9,498 nt of DNA from Holosporaceae bacterium (GCA_031258475.1 JAIRMS010000016.1:1-9498), one strand, 5' to 3'. Positions 1 through 7,158 are shown, numbered from the stretch's first letter. Made by a program: numbers and translations. The notes: generated by a model not told the origin, from the letters alone.

Positions 1-138
1 TTCGCCATCCAGCACCGCAAGGCAGTTTGCTGAGTCCGCTTGGACAGTCCTCAGCGGAGAACCTTACTCCATCTTCACCGTGCCTTCTCTTGGCACACCA
101 CAAAATATCTTACGGCCTCGTTCGCAATGACGAGGGGA
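1..138. repeat. Left-edge sequence, probably part of a dispersed repeat
   Basis: No credible gene is seen here. Several frames stay open on both strands, but none gives a recognisable protein and all run into the palindromic repeat to the right. Two small inverted repeats are visible: GCTGAG (30-35) with CTCAGC (51-56), and GTGCC (80-84) with GGCAC (92-96) around a 7-base loop. Neither is followed by a T-run, so neither looks like an intrinsic terminator. Positions 116-138 already resemble the CGCAATGACG repeat that follows. A dispersed repeat at a contig edge is my inference; the tail of a structured RNA starting outside the window is an alternative. Confidence 0.3.
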
Positions 139-148
139 TAATATTATT

Positions 149-182
149 GGATTGCCACGTCGATACGCTCCTCGCAATGACG
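149..182 (-). repeat. Palindromic dispersed repeat, arm A
   Basis: A 34-bp unit beginning GGATTGCCACGTCG and ending CTCCTCGCAATGACG. It pairs as an inverted repeat with 250-283, matching at 31 of 34 positions by eye. Units of the CGTCATTGCGAGGAGC...GGCAATCC type are dispersed in many bacterial genomes, including several host-associated alphaproteobacteria. They are usually intergenic and may move as small non-autonomous elements. The two arms are separated by 67 bases, so a long stem with a structured loop could form. Confidence 0.8.
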
Positions 183-212
183 ATCGTGAGTGTCTCTAAA
201 ACAACACCATTT

Positions 213-249
213 CGTCATTGCGAGCGTGCGAAGCAATATTACCCCTCAC
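213..249 (+). repeat. Partial, diverged copy of the CGTCATTGCGAG repeat
   Basis: The stretch starts CGTCATTGCGAGCGTGCGAA and continues through AATATTACCCCTC. It resembles the reverse complement of 117-145, where CTCGTTCGCAATGACG is followed by AGGGGATAATATT. It lies between the two longer arms, so the 116-283 region is a nested set of related inverted units rather than one simple palindrome. The boundaries are approximate. Confidence 0.55.
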
Positions 250-283
250 CGTCATTGCGAGGAGCAGAGCGACGTGGCAATCC
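250..283 (+). repeat. Palindromic dispersed repeat, arm B
   Basis: A 34-bp unit starting CGTCATTGCGAGGAGC and ending CGTGGCAATCC. It is the inverted partner of 149-182, with three mismatches in the middle of the unit. The conserved ends and variable centre fit a repeat kept as a palindrome. It does not overlap any gene I accept. Confidence 0.8.
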
Positions 284-454
284 AGAAAATGAGAAGTGCA
301 TTTTCAAAGTGATTCATCTATACCGGAACACTGATATGGCTCAGATAATTTCGCTAACAGAACCTATATCTTTACTGACAAATATCTTCAAGAACTTATC
401 GCTATTTAATTGTGAGGAATAGTATAACTTAACTTCCAGCATAGGTCCTAAAAC
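284..454. other. Intergenic DNA without a recognised feature
   Basis: This stretch lies between the repeat cluster and the 3' end of the secretion module. I see no convincing coding frame, RNA gene or promoter. A weak inverted repeat, TAGGT (442-446) with ACCTA (453-457), overlaps the stop codon of the last gene of the module. It could form a small hairpin in that transcript but has no T-run after it, so I do not call it a terminator. Confidence 0.5.
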
Positions 455-1171
455 CTACCATTGACCACCAAGCTTCACCTGGATTTTTAGGCCGTCATCT
501 TCTTGTATTTCAATGAAATTTTGGTCGACATGCACCAGTCGATAGTCGTCTATTTTGTCGCCTATTTCAAACCAAGAGTCATTCACATAGGCCTTTGCGT
601 TATGAACTGTGGCCAGCAATTTATGCAGTTTTACTTTTCCAAAAAGATTTATCGACGAGATACTATAGTTTCGCCTGCTCGGGTTTATAGAAATTAAATT
701 TGGGTTTTTATCAAACAGGTGGGTTTTAAATTTGATTATTCCAGTAAGATTGTTACGGTCAGCTGGAAAAAGCCTCACGGAATTAATTTGTACCATACCG
801 GAAGATTCAAAAATTAGCCCATCGATAAATGCATAAATCTTTTTTTCCTGATCCGTTAGAATTTTGATTTCTTCGATTTCGTTTGTAGAATTACGCTTTA
901 CAGATACTTTTTTCACATTTAGTTTTCTGGCAATTTGCTCTATGAACTTTTTTTGATCGTCGCCTCTGTCGAAGATTTTTTCTTTTGATTTTAGACAGGA
1001 AAAACTACTTTTTCCTATTTTTTTTGCGAAATCATCGATTGAGCTTTTGAGTTTGATCAACTCGTTTTTTTGATTTTCCAGATCGCCTAGTTCGACTACT
1101 TTTACGAAGCATAAAATGCCAGTTATTATTATCAGACAAACAAAAACATTTCTCAGGGTTGCTTTATGCAT
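455..1171 (-). CDS. Bitopic inner-membrane protein of a T2SS/T4P-like machine (PilO/GspM-like plus PilP/GspC-like parts)
   Basis: A 238-residue protein, last of four overlapping genes; its start overlaps the previous gene by 19 bases. Seen: a short basic N-terminus, one membrane segment at about residues 8-27, then a charged stretch at 30-52 likely to be coiled coil. Residues 72-150 (EQIARKLNVKKVSV, then strands around IKILT and INSVRLF) fit a small alpha/beta ferredoxin-like fold, as in PilO or GspM. A basic linker near 165-168 leads to residues 174-235, which read LFGKVKLHKLLATVHNAKAYV, then the pattern 'W-x-E-I-G-D-K-I-D-D-Y-R-L-V', then short beta strands ending KLGGQW. That pattern resembles the HR domain of GspC and the beta domain of PilP, which contact the secretin in known systems. 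The fusion reading is an inference from pattern and position; no part is close enough for a firm family name. Confidence 0.6.
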   Translation of the reverse strand: MHKATLRNVFVCLIIITGILCFVKVVELGDLENQKNELIKLKSSIDDFAKKIGKSSFSCLKSKEKIFDRGDDQKKFIEQIARKLNVKKVSVKRNSTNEIEEIKILTDQEKKIYAFIDGLIFESSGMVQINSVRLFPADRNNLTGIIKFKTHLFDKNPNLISINPSRRNYSISSINLFGKVKLHKLLATVHNAKAYVNDSWFEIGDKIDDYRLVHVDQNFIEIQEDDGLKIQVKLGGQW

Positions 1172-2232
1172 ATAACAGCTCCGAGTTTTTTGTTTGATTC
1201 CAGCTCTTCGTATTCGTCGTTTAAAACCTTTTCCACTTCCATATACGGGATGGATTTAAGTTTATCGAGCGATATTCTATCAAGCGAGGTCTTTATTCTA
1301 ATCTGATTATTACTATTTTCAAATGATAGTTGTTCGATGCGAATGTCGTGCTCCCGACATAGGTCGGACGTTCTCCGAAGCAGCGCTATTGGATTATGTG
1401 AATTTTCCAATACATCGAAAAGCCGTTTTACGATCTGAAAGTTCTCGTGATTTATTTTCAGTTCCATATCTCTGGTTTTGACCAAAACGTTTTTTTTTAG
1501 ATCTCGAATTTCTTCTTTATTATCTTCGACGCAATTGTATATTTCCAATAAAATCAAAGAGATAGCGAACATAACGGCGCACAGCAATTTGTTGGACAAG
1601 AATTTTTCGAAGAAATTCTCATTGGTTATAATCGGGGTTATTCCATTATTGTCGGATAAAAAATCCGCAATAACTCGATCCATATTGGAGCATTTTTTCA
1701 GGCGGATTTTTTCGTGCATTATTTTGGGGCTAATTTTGAGATCAGTCATGTTCAGAGGCGAGAAAATTTTTATATTTTTTTCCATTCCAAATCTTTGTAG
1801 ATACATTATGGTTTTTGCAATTTCATTTTCGTTCGACTCGCCGGAATTGGAAGGTAGGAATCTTGATAGTGCTATGCCCTTTCCTATTCCGGAGATTATT
1901 CTCAAATTACCGGAGGAATGACATGCGGCATAGAGCCACCAATCCTGCTCGTCTATCCTATTGATATTATTGCAGAACTCTGCGACGACGTTCTCAATCA
2001 AAAATATCTCGTCGTCGATTGGAACTTTCGAAGTTTGCGGCAGAGAAACTTTTTGGAGATAAAAATTATATTTTTTAAAAACGTTCAGTTTATATTTGGG
2101 AATTAAAAATACTTTCTCATTGTGCGATGATATTTTTCTTTTGCAATTTAGAACTCTGTATGCGTCCAATAGGGAGCAATTGACCAATTTTTCCAGAGAA
2201 AATTCGATCCCATCCCTATCTAAAATATGCAT
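1153..2232 (-). CDS. GspL-like (or fused PilM-PilN-like) bitopic platform protein
   Basis: A 359-residue protein, third in the module. Its ATG overlaps the platform gene's TAA by one base (TAATG), a sign of translational coupling. Seen: a cytoplasmic N-terminal part of about 210 residues with no signal peptide; one membrane segment at about 216-233 (LLCAVMFAISLILLEIYNC); a charged coiled-coil stretch at 234-265; and a C-terminal region (about 278-338) with the helix-strand-strand-helix-strand order of a ferredoxin-like fold, including IRIEQLSFENSNNQIRIKTS. This arrangement matches GspL, which holds the GspE ATPase through its cytoplasmic part, or PilM and PilN in one chain. The N-terminal part shows no obvious actin-fold nucleotide motif and may be degenerate. 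Assignment rests on architecture and neighbours, so the exact family name is uncertain. Confidence 0.65.
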   Translation of the reverse strand: MHILDRDGIEFSLEKLVNCSLLDAYRVLNCKRKISSHNEKVFLIPKYKLNVFKKYNFYLQKVSLPQTSKVPIDDEIFLIENVVAEFCNNINRIDEQDWWLYAACHSSGNLRIISGIGKGIALSRFLPSNSGESNENEIAKTIMYLQRFGMEKNIKIFSPLNMTDLKISPKIMHEKIRLKKCSNMDRVIADFLSDNNGITPIITNENFFEKFLSNKLLCAVMFAISLILLEIYNCVEDNKEEIRDLKKNVLVKTRDMELKINHENFQIVKRLFDVLENSHNPIALLRRTSDLCREHDIRIEQLSFENSNNQIRIKTSLDRISLDKLKSIPYMEVEKVLNDEYEELESNKKLGAVICIKQP

Positions 2233-3407
2233 TATAGGCCTGCTATTTCTATATAATTGTAGATCGGATAAAACAAACTACATAAAATGAAAATAAATAT
2301 TAGACCGGTAAAAATGGTCAGGCCCAGGCTTAAAATTTGCCCCATCGCTTTGATGCTGAATAGTATTTCCTTGTACAGATTTTCACTGATGTGATCGAAA
2401 CTATCCGTTAGACTATTGCCTTCTTCCCCAATATAGATGGCCATGAGGATTTCTTTCGGTATTAGATTTCCATTGGAAAAAGACAGCGAAATTTTATATC
2501 CATCCGCTATATTATCGCGGATATTTTTTAGTTCATTTTTTAGAATAGGAAGTTCAATCGTTTCGATGGCCAAATCCAGCGCACGCACAAAATCCAATTT
2601 CGCATACAAAGCGATATGCATAATTTTGCAGAACTGCCAGAGAAAAATTTTTATACTCAATTCTCCAATTTTTGGTATGGCCAATATCATTTGTGATAGA
2701 AGACTTTTCCCTTTTTGGGTCCAAAATAAAATCAGCAATCCCATCGATAAAAAAAATAAAATCTGCAGAACTTTTGGAAGCACGTTAATTGTAAATTGCG
2801 TGAGCGCAGAAACCTCTCCGTTATCGCAATTTTGAACCAGAGAAATAACCTGTGGTCCCAGCACTCCCACGCTCAGAATTAAGACCATTAGAGCGACCAC
2901 CGTTATGAAAATAGGATAGGCAATCACCCTTTTTACATTGTTTTTCCAATCCATTTGTAATTTCAAAAAACTCAAAATATTGGAGATAATTTCCATGGTG
3001 TTTCCGGTGTTTTCCGCGGATTTCAGAAGGCCGACGATAACGCTATCGAAAATAGAAGGATTCTTTTCAAAAGCTTCTCCGATGCTTTCGCCATTTTTTA
3101 GAGAATCGGAAATATTCAGCAAAGTCGCGTTCAAGGTTTTATTTCCATGAAAATCCGTGAAAGACTCGATGGCGTCGTTAATGCTTACTCCGCATTTCAG
3201 CTGAAAATTTACATGCATAAAAAACATCGATAGATCGTCCAAGCTGACTTTTTTAGAAACAAAATATACTTTTTTTATTTCCATTGGATGACAGTGTTTT
3301 CTGTGAAGAGTCTCATAGGCCCGTCTGTAGTCGTCGGCTAAAATGGCTCCTTCTTTTTTCGTGCCGTCGTTTTTTAAGACTTTATATTTAAATATCTGCA
3401 CCGCCAA
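2232..3407 (-). CDS. gspF: Type II secretion / type IV pilus inner-membrane platform protein (GspF/PilC family)
   Basis: A 391-residue polytopic membrane protein with the usual length and layout of the family. Residues 1-45 form the N-terminal strand region (FKYKVLKNDGTKKEGAILAD). Two T2SSF helical domains follow, at about 55-180 and 255-380. The first has the typical LSMFFMHVNFQLKCGVSINDAI, GESIGEAF and AENTGNTMEII stretches; the second repeats the theme with FCKIMHIALYAKLDFVRALD and IGEEGNSLTDSFDHISENL. Membrane segments are at about 163-187, 208-229 and 356-380. In known machines this protein is the rotor-like base that the assembly ATPase drives to add pilin or pseudopilin subunits. Its start overlaps the ATPase gene by 20 bases. 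Residue divergence is high, but the domain pattern is clear. Whether it serves a secretion system or a pilus cannot be told from this gene alone. Confidence 0.9.
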   Translation of the reverse strand: MAVQIFKYKVLKNDGTKKEGAILADDYRRAYETLHRKHCHPMEIKKVYFVSKKVSLDDLSMFFMHVNFQLKCGVSINDAIESFTDFHGNKTLNATLLNISDSLKNGESIGEAFEKNPSIFDSVIVGLLKSAENTGNTMEIISNILSFLKLQMDWKNNVKRVIAYPIFITVVALMVLILSVGVLGPQVISLVQNCDNGEVSALTQFTINVLPKVLQILFFLSMGLLILFWTQKGKSLLSQMILAIPKIGELSIKIFLWQFCKIMHIALYAKLDFVRALDLAIETIELPILKNELKNIRDNIADGYKISLSFSNGNLIPKEILMAIYIGEEGNSLTDSFDHISENLYKEILFSIKAMGQILSLGLTIFTGLIFIFILCSLFYPIYNYIEIAGL

Positions 3408-4872
3408 AAATCCTCATAATTTCATTTGAATCTGTAAGGTTATTGTCGAGAGCTTCCTGGATGGAATCCTGAAAAGTTTTGTCGGCTTTGCAGAGGATTA
3501 GGCCTCCATCCTTCAGCAGTTTTTCCTTTAATTCCTTGGAAAAATAGATGTACTCAGTCAGCGGAAATCTCCCCTGATATTCGCCTCCTATTAGTCGTCG
3601 AACAAGACGTTGGGAAAAAATTCCGATAAGACTGGGGACAAAATCCGACAACTTCAATCCCAAATCCAATAATCTTCTGATTCCTTCGATCGGAGTTGCC
3701 GCGTGCAGAGTGGCGAGGACTAACCGCCCCGTTAGGGACGCTCGAATGGCAGTAGATGCCGTGGCCTCGTCTCTGATCTCACCCACCAGCATTACATCCG
3801 GATCCTGTCTTAGAATAGACCGCACGCCGTCTGAAAACGATAAAATTCCCTCCTCTCGCAGATCCAATTGTTTTATACCTTCTATTTGATATTCGACGGG
3901 ATCTTCCAGAGTCATGATATTGACTGCAGAAGAGTTTATTTCTTTTAATAGCGAATATAGCGTCGTCGTTTTACCAGACCCGGTGGGTCCCACAATTAAA
4001 AACATTCCACTGGGAAATGAAATTACGCGTCTGAGCCATAGAAAATCATCGTTTGAAAAACCCAGCTCTAACAACGACTTAACGCCGCTCGACAGATCAA
4101 AAATCCTAACGACAAAATTTTCGCCGAAAATATTAGGATGGGTAGAAATTCTCAAATCGACTGTTTTCCCGGCTAAATAAATGCGAGTATGTCCGCTCTG
4201 CGGTCTGCGATTTTCAGTTATATTAAGATTGGAAATAAGTTTCAGTTTAGATTTCATGCGCATCCATGAATCGAGATCTACTGTTCTCAAAATGTGAAGG
4301 ACCCCGTCTACTCTCAGACGAATGCGCACCAAATTTTCGAACGGCTCGAAGTGAATATCGCTGGCTTTTGATTCGATGGCGTCAAAAATTATTTTGTTTA
4401 AAAGAAGCAGCGGATCTTTTTCTATGTTTTCGCCGTCGCATTTCATTATTTCCAAAAATCTTAGAATTTCTGTTTCTTTGGCGATGAAAAATTCGACTTT
4501 TCGCCCCTTGAAACATGCGTTGATATCGTCGATCGTTCGTAAATTTCCCGGATCGGTTATGGCGATTTTGGCACGTTTATCGTCAACAAAAAAAGGAATA
4601 GCAAAATACTGCGCAGCCATATCGTAGGCAATTGACGTCAGAGTTTCCCTGTTTATATACAAGAATTCCAGACTGATGATTTCGATATCGTATAGTTCCG
4701 ACAGAATTTTAATCAGGTCATCTTCTTTTAAAAATCCAAGATTTACGGCCAGCTGTCCGAACAGAGAATCTGATTTCTCCCGAGACTTTGCAACAATGGA
4801 AATCTGCTCTTTGGTTAGCAATTCTTTGCTGAATAGCATTTCTCCAATGCTTTTAAGCGCAAAACCGACCAT
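3388..4872 (-). CDS. gspE: Type II secretion / type IV pilus assembly ATPase (GspE/PilB family)
   Basis: A 494-residue cytoplasmic ATPase that powers pseudopilus or pilus assembly, first gene of the module. Residues 1-140 form an MshEN-like N-terminal domain with two helical repeats (near 8-31 and 38-60). The catalytic core follows: SDIHFEP at 171-177, Walker A GPTGSGKT at 295-302, Asp box TLEDPVE at 321-327, Walker B region DPDVMLVGEIRDEAT at 357-371, and His box TGRLVLATLHA at 381-391. SQRLVRRL at 420-427 is normally followed by a four-cysteine zinc motif (CxxC...CxxC). Here the chain goes straight to IGGEYQGRFPLTEYI, so the zinc element is missing. All nucleotide-handling motifs are intact, so activity is expected. 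ATG 4872 is preceded by a weak GGA; the 101-bp gap upstream shows no strong promoter. PilB, GspE and MshE cannot be separated on this evidence. Confidence 0.92.
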   Translation of the reverse strand: MVGFALKSIGEMLFSKELLTKEQISIVAKSREKSDSLFGQLAVNLGFLKEDDLIKILSELYDIEIISLEFLYINRETLTSIAYDMAAQYFAIPFFVDDKRAKIAITDPGNLRTIDDINACFKGRKVEFFIAKETEILRFLEIMKCDGENIEKDPLLLLNKIIFDAIESKASDIHFEPFENLVRIRLRVDGVLHILRTVDLDSWMRMKSKLKLISNLNITENRRPQSGHTRIYLAGKTVDLRISTHPNIFGENFVVRIFDLSSGVKSLLELGFSNDDFLWLRRVISFPSGMFLIVGPTGSGKTTTLYSLLKEINSSAVNIMTLEDPVEYQIEGIKQLDLREEGILSFSDGVRSILRQDPDVMLVGEIRDEATASTAIRASLTGRLVLATLHAATPIEGIRRLLDLGLKLSDFVPSLIGIFSQRLVRRLIGGEYQGRFPLTEYIYFSKELKEKLLKDGGLILCKADKTFQDSIQEALDNNLTDSNEIMRIFGGADI

Positions 4873-4972
4873 CGCAACAATTCCAAATTAAACATTAAAA
4901 TATTTTACTTTGCTATTGGTAAGAAAAGGCTTAAAAAAACAGAATGTCGACGAACGAACTCTTCGGGAACGA

Positions 4973-4990
4973 ATCAAATTTTCATTTGAT
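4973..4990 (-). terminator. Hairpin at the 3' end of the kimA-like gene, weak terminator candidate
   Basis: A perfect 7-bp inverted repeat, ATCAAAT-GAAA-ATTTGAT on the minus strand, overlaps the stop codon of the transporter gene. The stem is AT-rich and no T-run follows directly. Seven T's occur about 33 bases downstream (4939-4933). It may slow or stabilise transcript ends rather than terminate efficiently, which leaves read-through into the secretion module possible. Confidence 0.25.
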
Positions 4991-6806
4991 ATGGAATCTC
5001 CACAATTACGCGAGTTTGTTCGCTCCTTCGCTTTCTATATAACAGGGCCGTTTTAAAAATTGTAGCCGTTTGATTGTGGAGAATATTCTGCCAGAATTTG
5101 CCCGGCACAAAACTTGGCATAACCACGATGGTTTTTCCTTTCTCTGGATCGCGTTCGTCCTGCTCATACAAAAAATCTAGAAACGGATTGACCACAGAGC
5201 GATACGGAGAACTCAACAATACCAGAGGAATGGGAAAATCCATTGATCTCCAGGTAAGTTTTAGTCGATCTATTTCCTTTTGATCAATATTAACAGCCAC
5301 AGCTTTAACATCATCGGATAAAGACGCAGCGAATCTCAGCGCCGCCAGCGTTCCTTTATGAATTCTCGAAACAGGAACCACAACTTTCGGCTGAGAGCTC
5401 CCCGTAGGATTTAGCAAATCTCCGATATTGCCATTTCTCAAATCCAGTTCCGTATTAGTTGCTGCGTAACGACGGTTAATTTTTTTAAATATGCAGAATA
5501 AAACAGGAATCAGAGCTACGACAATCCATGCTCCCTGTAAAAATTTACTATCGACGATGATGAGCAGCGTAATAAAACTCGCCAGCGATCCGAATGCGTT
5601 AATAGCAGTTTTGACGAGCCACCCGTTTCCTCGTTTCATTATCCAATGTTTAACCATTCCGGCCTGGGAAAGAGTAAAAGAAGTAAAAACGCCGAGAGAG
5701 TACAAAGGAATCAGAGAATGCAAATCTCCCCCGAACATTAGTATAAGGAATGTGGCCATCAGAGCCAAAAATATTATCCCATTACTGAATGCCAGGCGAT
5801 CTCCAAGTCTTGCGAAACGCGTCGGAATATATTTTTCTCTGGCAAGAATGCCGGCCAATCTAGGAAATCCGGAGAACGATGTATTGGCGGCCAAAAATAA
5901 TATGCAGGCGGTGGCAAATTGCACTCCATAGTACCAAAAACCGCATCCAAATACGCTTTTGGCTATCTGAGAAATGACGGTTTCATCCTTTGTCGGAACG
6001 ATGGAATATTTATGCGCTAGAAACGTGATTCCGAAAAACATGGACGCCAAAATTATGGTCATAAACAAAAGGGTAATTTGAGCATTTTTGTACTGCGGCT
6101 TTCTAAATGCTGTCACGCCGCTGGCAATGGTGTCGATTCCTGTGAGCACCGAACATCCGGAGGCAAACGCTCTCAAAACCACGACAAAAGCCAACCAGGA
6201 AGAAACTTCCGGCATCTTTTTGTGAACTATTTGTGGAGCTGCCGATGAAAATGCTCCGCAAATGATCATTATCAGCATCAATCCTATAAAAAAATAGGTC
6301 GGAATGGATAATACATTGGCAGATTCACTGGAACCACGCAGATTCAGCACAACCAACAACAGCAACACCCCGAGGCAAATCGACACCGTATAAGTTGAAA
6401 GCGATGGGAAAGCCGATGCAATCGCATTAGATCCGGCGGATAGGCTTACTGCCACGGTAAGTGTGTAATCTATCAGCAATGCAGATCCGGCTATTAATCC
6501 GAAAAACTCCCCAAGATTTTCCTTGGCCACAACAAAAGCTCCTCCGCTATTCGGATAGGCCTCTATCGTTTGCCAGTAGGATGCGACTATTACAAACAAC
6601 AGCCCAACGATGATTCCGGCGATTGGCAACGAAAAAGCGCAGGAAAACAGCACTCCCAGAGCCAATAAAATTTCTTCGGTGGCGTAGGCAACCGACGACA
6701 GAATATCCGACGAAAAAATGGCCAACGCCTTGGTTTTAGTCAGTTTTTCAGAAGCTATATTTTCTGTTTTTAAAGGATCTCCAAAAACAAATTTAGCCAG
6801 ATTCAT
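4974..6806 (-). CDS. kimA: KimA-like potassium importer (APC superfamily)
   Basis: A 610-residue membrane transporter with about 12 membrane segments (about 25-440) and a cytoplasmic C-terminal domain (about 473-608). It resembles Bacillus subtilis KimA along its whole length as I remember that sequence. Shared stretches include KLTKTKALAIFSSDILSSVAY (21-41), AYPNSGGAFVVAKENLGE (83-100), LLIDYTLTVAVSLSAGSNAI (110-129), LRAFASGCSVLTGIDTI (211-227), FLAANTSFSGFPRLAGILAR (304-323), GDRLAFSNGIIFL (335-347) and SLIPLYSLGVFTSFTLSQAG (364-383). D34, Y41, D113 and T222 line up with residues reported to handle K+ in KimA. The C-terminal part (PKVVVPVSRIHKGTLAALRF, SSPYRSVVNPF, ILHNQTA) resembles the KimA dimerisation domain. 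The known family role is proton-coupled high-affinity K+ uptake. The start overlaps the upstream gene by 14 bases. Another cation or amino acid substrate is possible but less likely. Confidence 0.85.
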   Translation of the reverse strand: MNLAKFVFGDPLKTENIASEKLTKTKALAIFSSDILSSVAYATEEILLALGVLFSCAFSLPIAGIIVGLLFVIVASYWQTIEAYPNSGGAFVVAKENLGEFFGLIAGSALLIDYTLTVAVSLSAGSNAIASAFPSLSTYTVSICLGVLLLLVVLNLRGSSESANVLSIPTYFFIGLMLIMIICGAFSSAAPQIVHKKMPEVSSWLAFVVVLRAFASGCSVLTGIDTIASGVTAFRKPQYKNAQITLLFMTIILASMFFGITFLAHKYSIVPTKDETVISQIAKSVFGCGFWYYGVQFATACILFLAANTSFSGFPRLAGILAREKYIPTRFARLGDRLAFSNGIIFLALMATFLILMFGGDLHSLIPLYSLGVFTSFTLSQAGMVKHWIMKRGNGWLVKTAINAFGSLASFITLLIIVDSKFLQGAWIVVALIPVLFCIFKKINRRYAATNTELDLRNGNIGDLLNPTGSSQPKVVVPVSRIHKGTLAALRFAASLSDDVKAVAVNIDQKEIDRLKLTWRSMDFPIPLVLLSSPYRSVVNPFLDFLYEQDERDPEKGKTIVVMPSFVPGKFWQNILHNQTATIFKTALLYRKRRSEQTRVIVEIPYQMKI

Positions 6807-7158
6807 TTTCGCTTCTTAATATTTTTTTCAATTCCTGTAGCTCTGTCTGCAAATCCAAACGTTTCTGGACTTCCATATTATTTGATTGAATCAACTCCAA
6901 AATTCTTTTTCGAAGAATTTTTATTTCTCCCAACATAACGTCCATATAATTTTTTGCAGACACCATAAAATGGGCATCGGCGCTGTTTTGTTCTCTACTG
7001 CGATAATCAAGGAGGGCAATCGGATTTCCGCCTATGCTGGGAGTGATCCAAACCGTGTCGACCGCTTCATTTTCTAGAACGCTCCACGGCCCCGGAGAGG
7101 CCGCCCTAAATTTCTCCTCCAAAAAATTTATATCTTCGGAAGTTAAAATTTGCTTCAT
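6793..7158 (-). CDS. Small 'PGPW'-motif protein of unknown function
   Basis: A 121-residue soluble protein that I do not recognise as a named gene. Residues 14-27 carry EKFRAASPGPWSVL, and residues 58-72 carry NSADAHFMVSAKNYM followed by a leucine-rich helix. The pairing of A(S/T)PGPW with a later 'DA-x-F-(I/M)-x-x-A' stretch recurs in short hypothetical proteins of bacteria and phages (Ea22-like and related), whose function is unsettled. Residues 74-116 are charged and likely a coiled coil. The gene is locked between its neighbours: its ATG overlaps the rplI stop (ATGA), and its end overlaps the transporter start by 14 bases. It should therefore be co-expressed with both. A phage or mobile origin is possible, but the operon placement suggests it is now a resident gene. 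Confidence 0.75.
   Translation of the reverse strand: MKQILTSEDINFLEEKFRAASPGPWSVLENEAVDTVWITPSIGGNPIALLDYRSREQNSADAHFMVSAKNYMDVMLGEIKILRKRILELIQSNNMEVQKRLDLQTELQELKKILRSENESG

Noticed and set aside
27..422. 131-codon plus-strand open frame at the left edge
   Set aside because: It runs straight through the CGTCATTGCGAG repeat units and has no recognisable domain; the protein reads as translated repeat DNA.
1..450. tRNA or CRISPR in the non-coding left region
   Set aside because: There is no T-loop GGTTCGAATCC-type motif or cloverleaf. The repeats are inverted and unevenly spaced, not direct repeats with unique spacers.
1478..1921. 147-codon plus-strand open frame
   Set aside because: It lies wholly antisense to the GspL-like gene, has no ribosome binding site and no family pattern.
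2437..2835. 132-codon plus-strand open frame
   Set aside because: It is antisense to the well-supported GspF-family gene and has no family pattern.
5491..5931. 146-codon plus-strand open frame
   Set aside because: It is antisense to the KimA-like gene, which has strong family support in the other strand.
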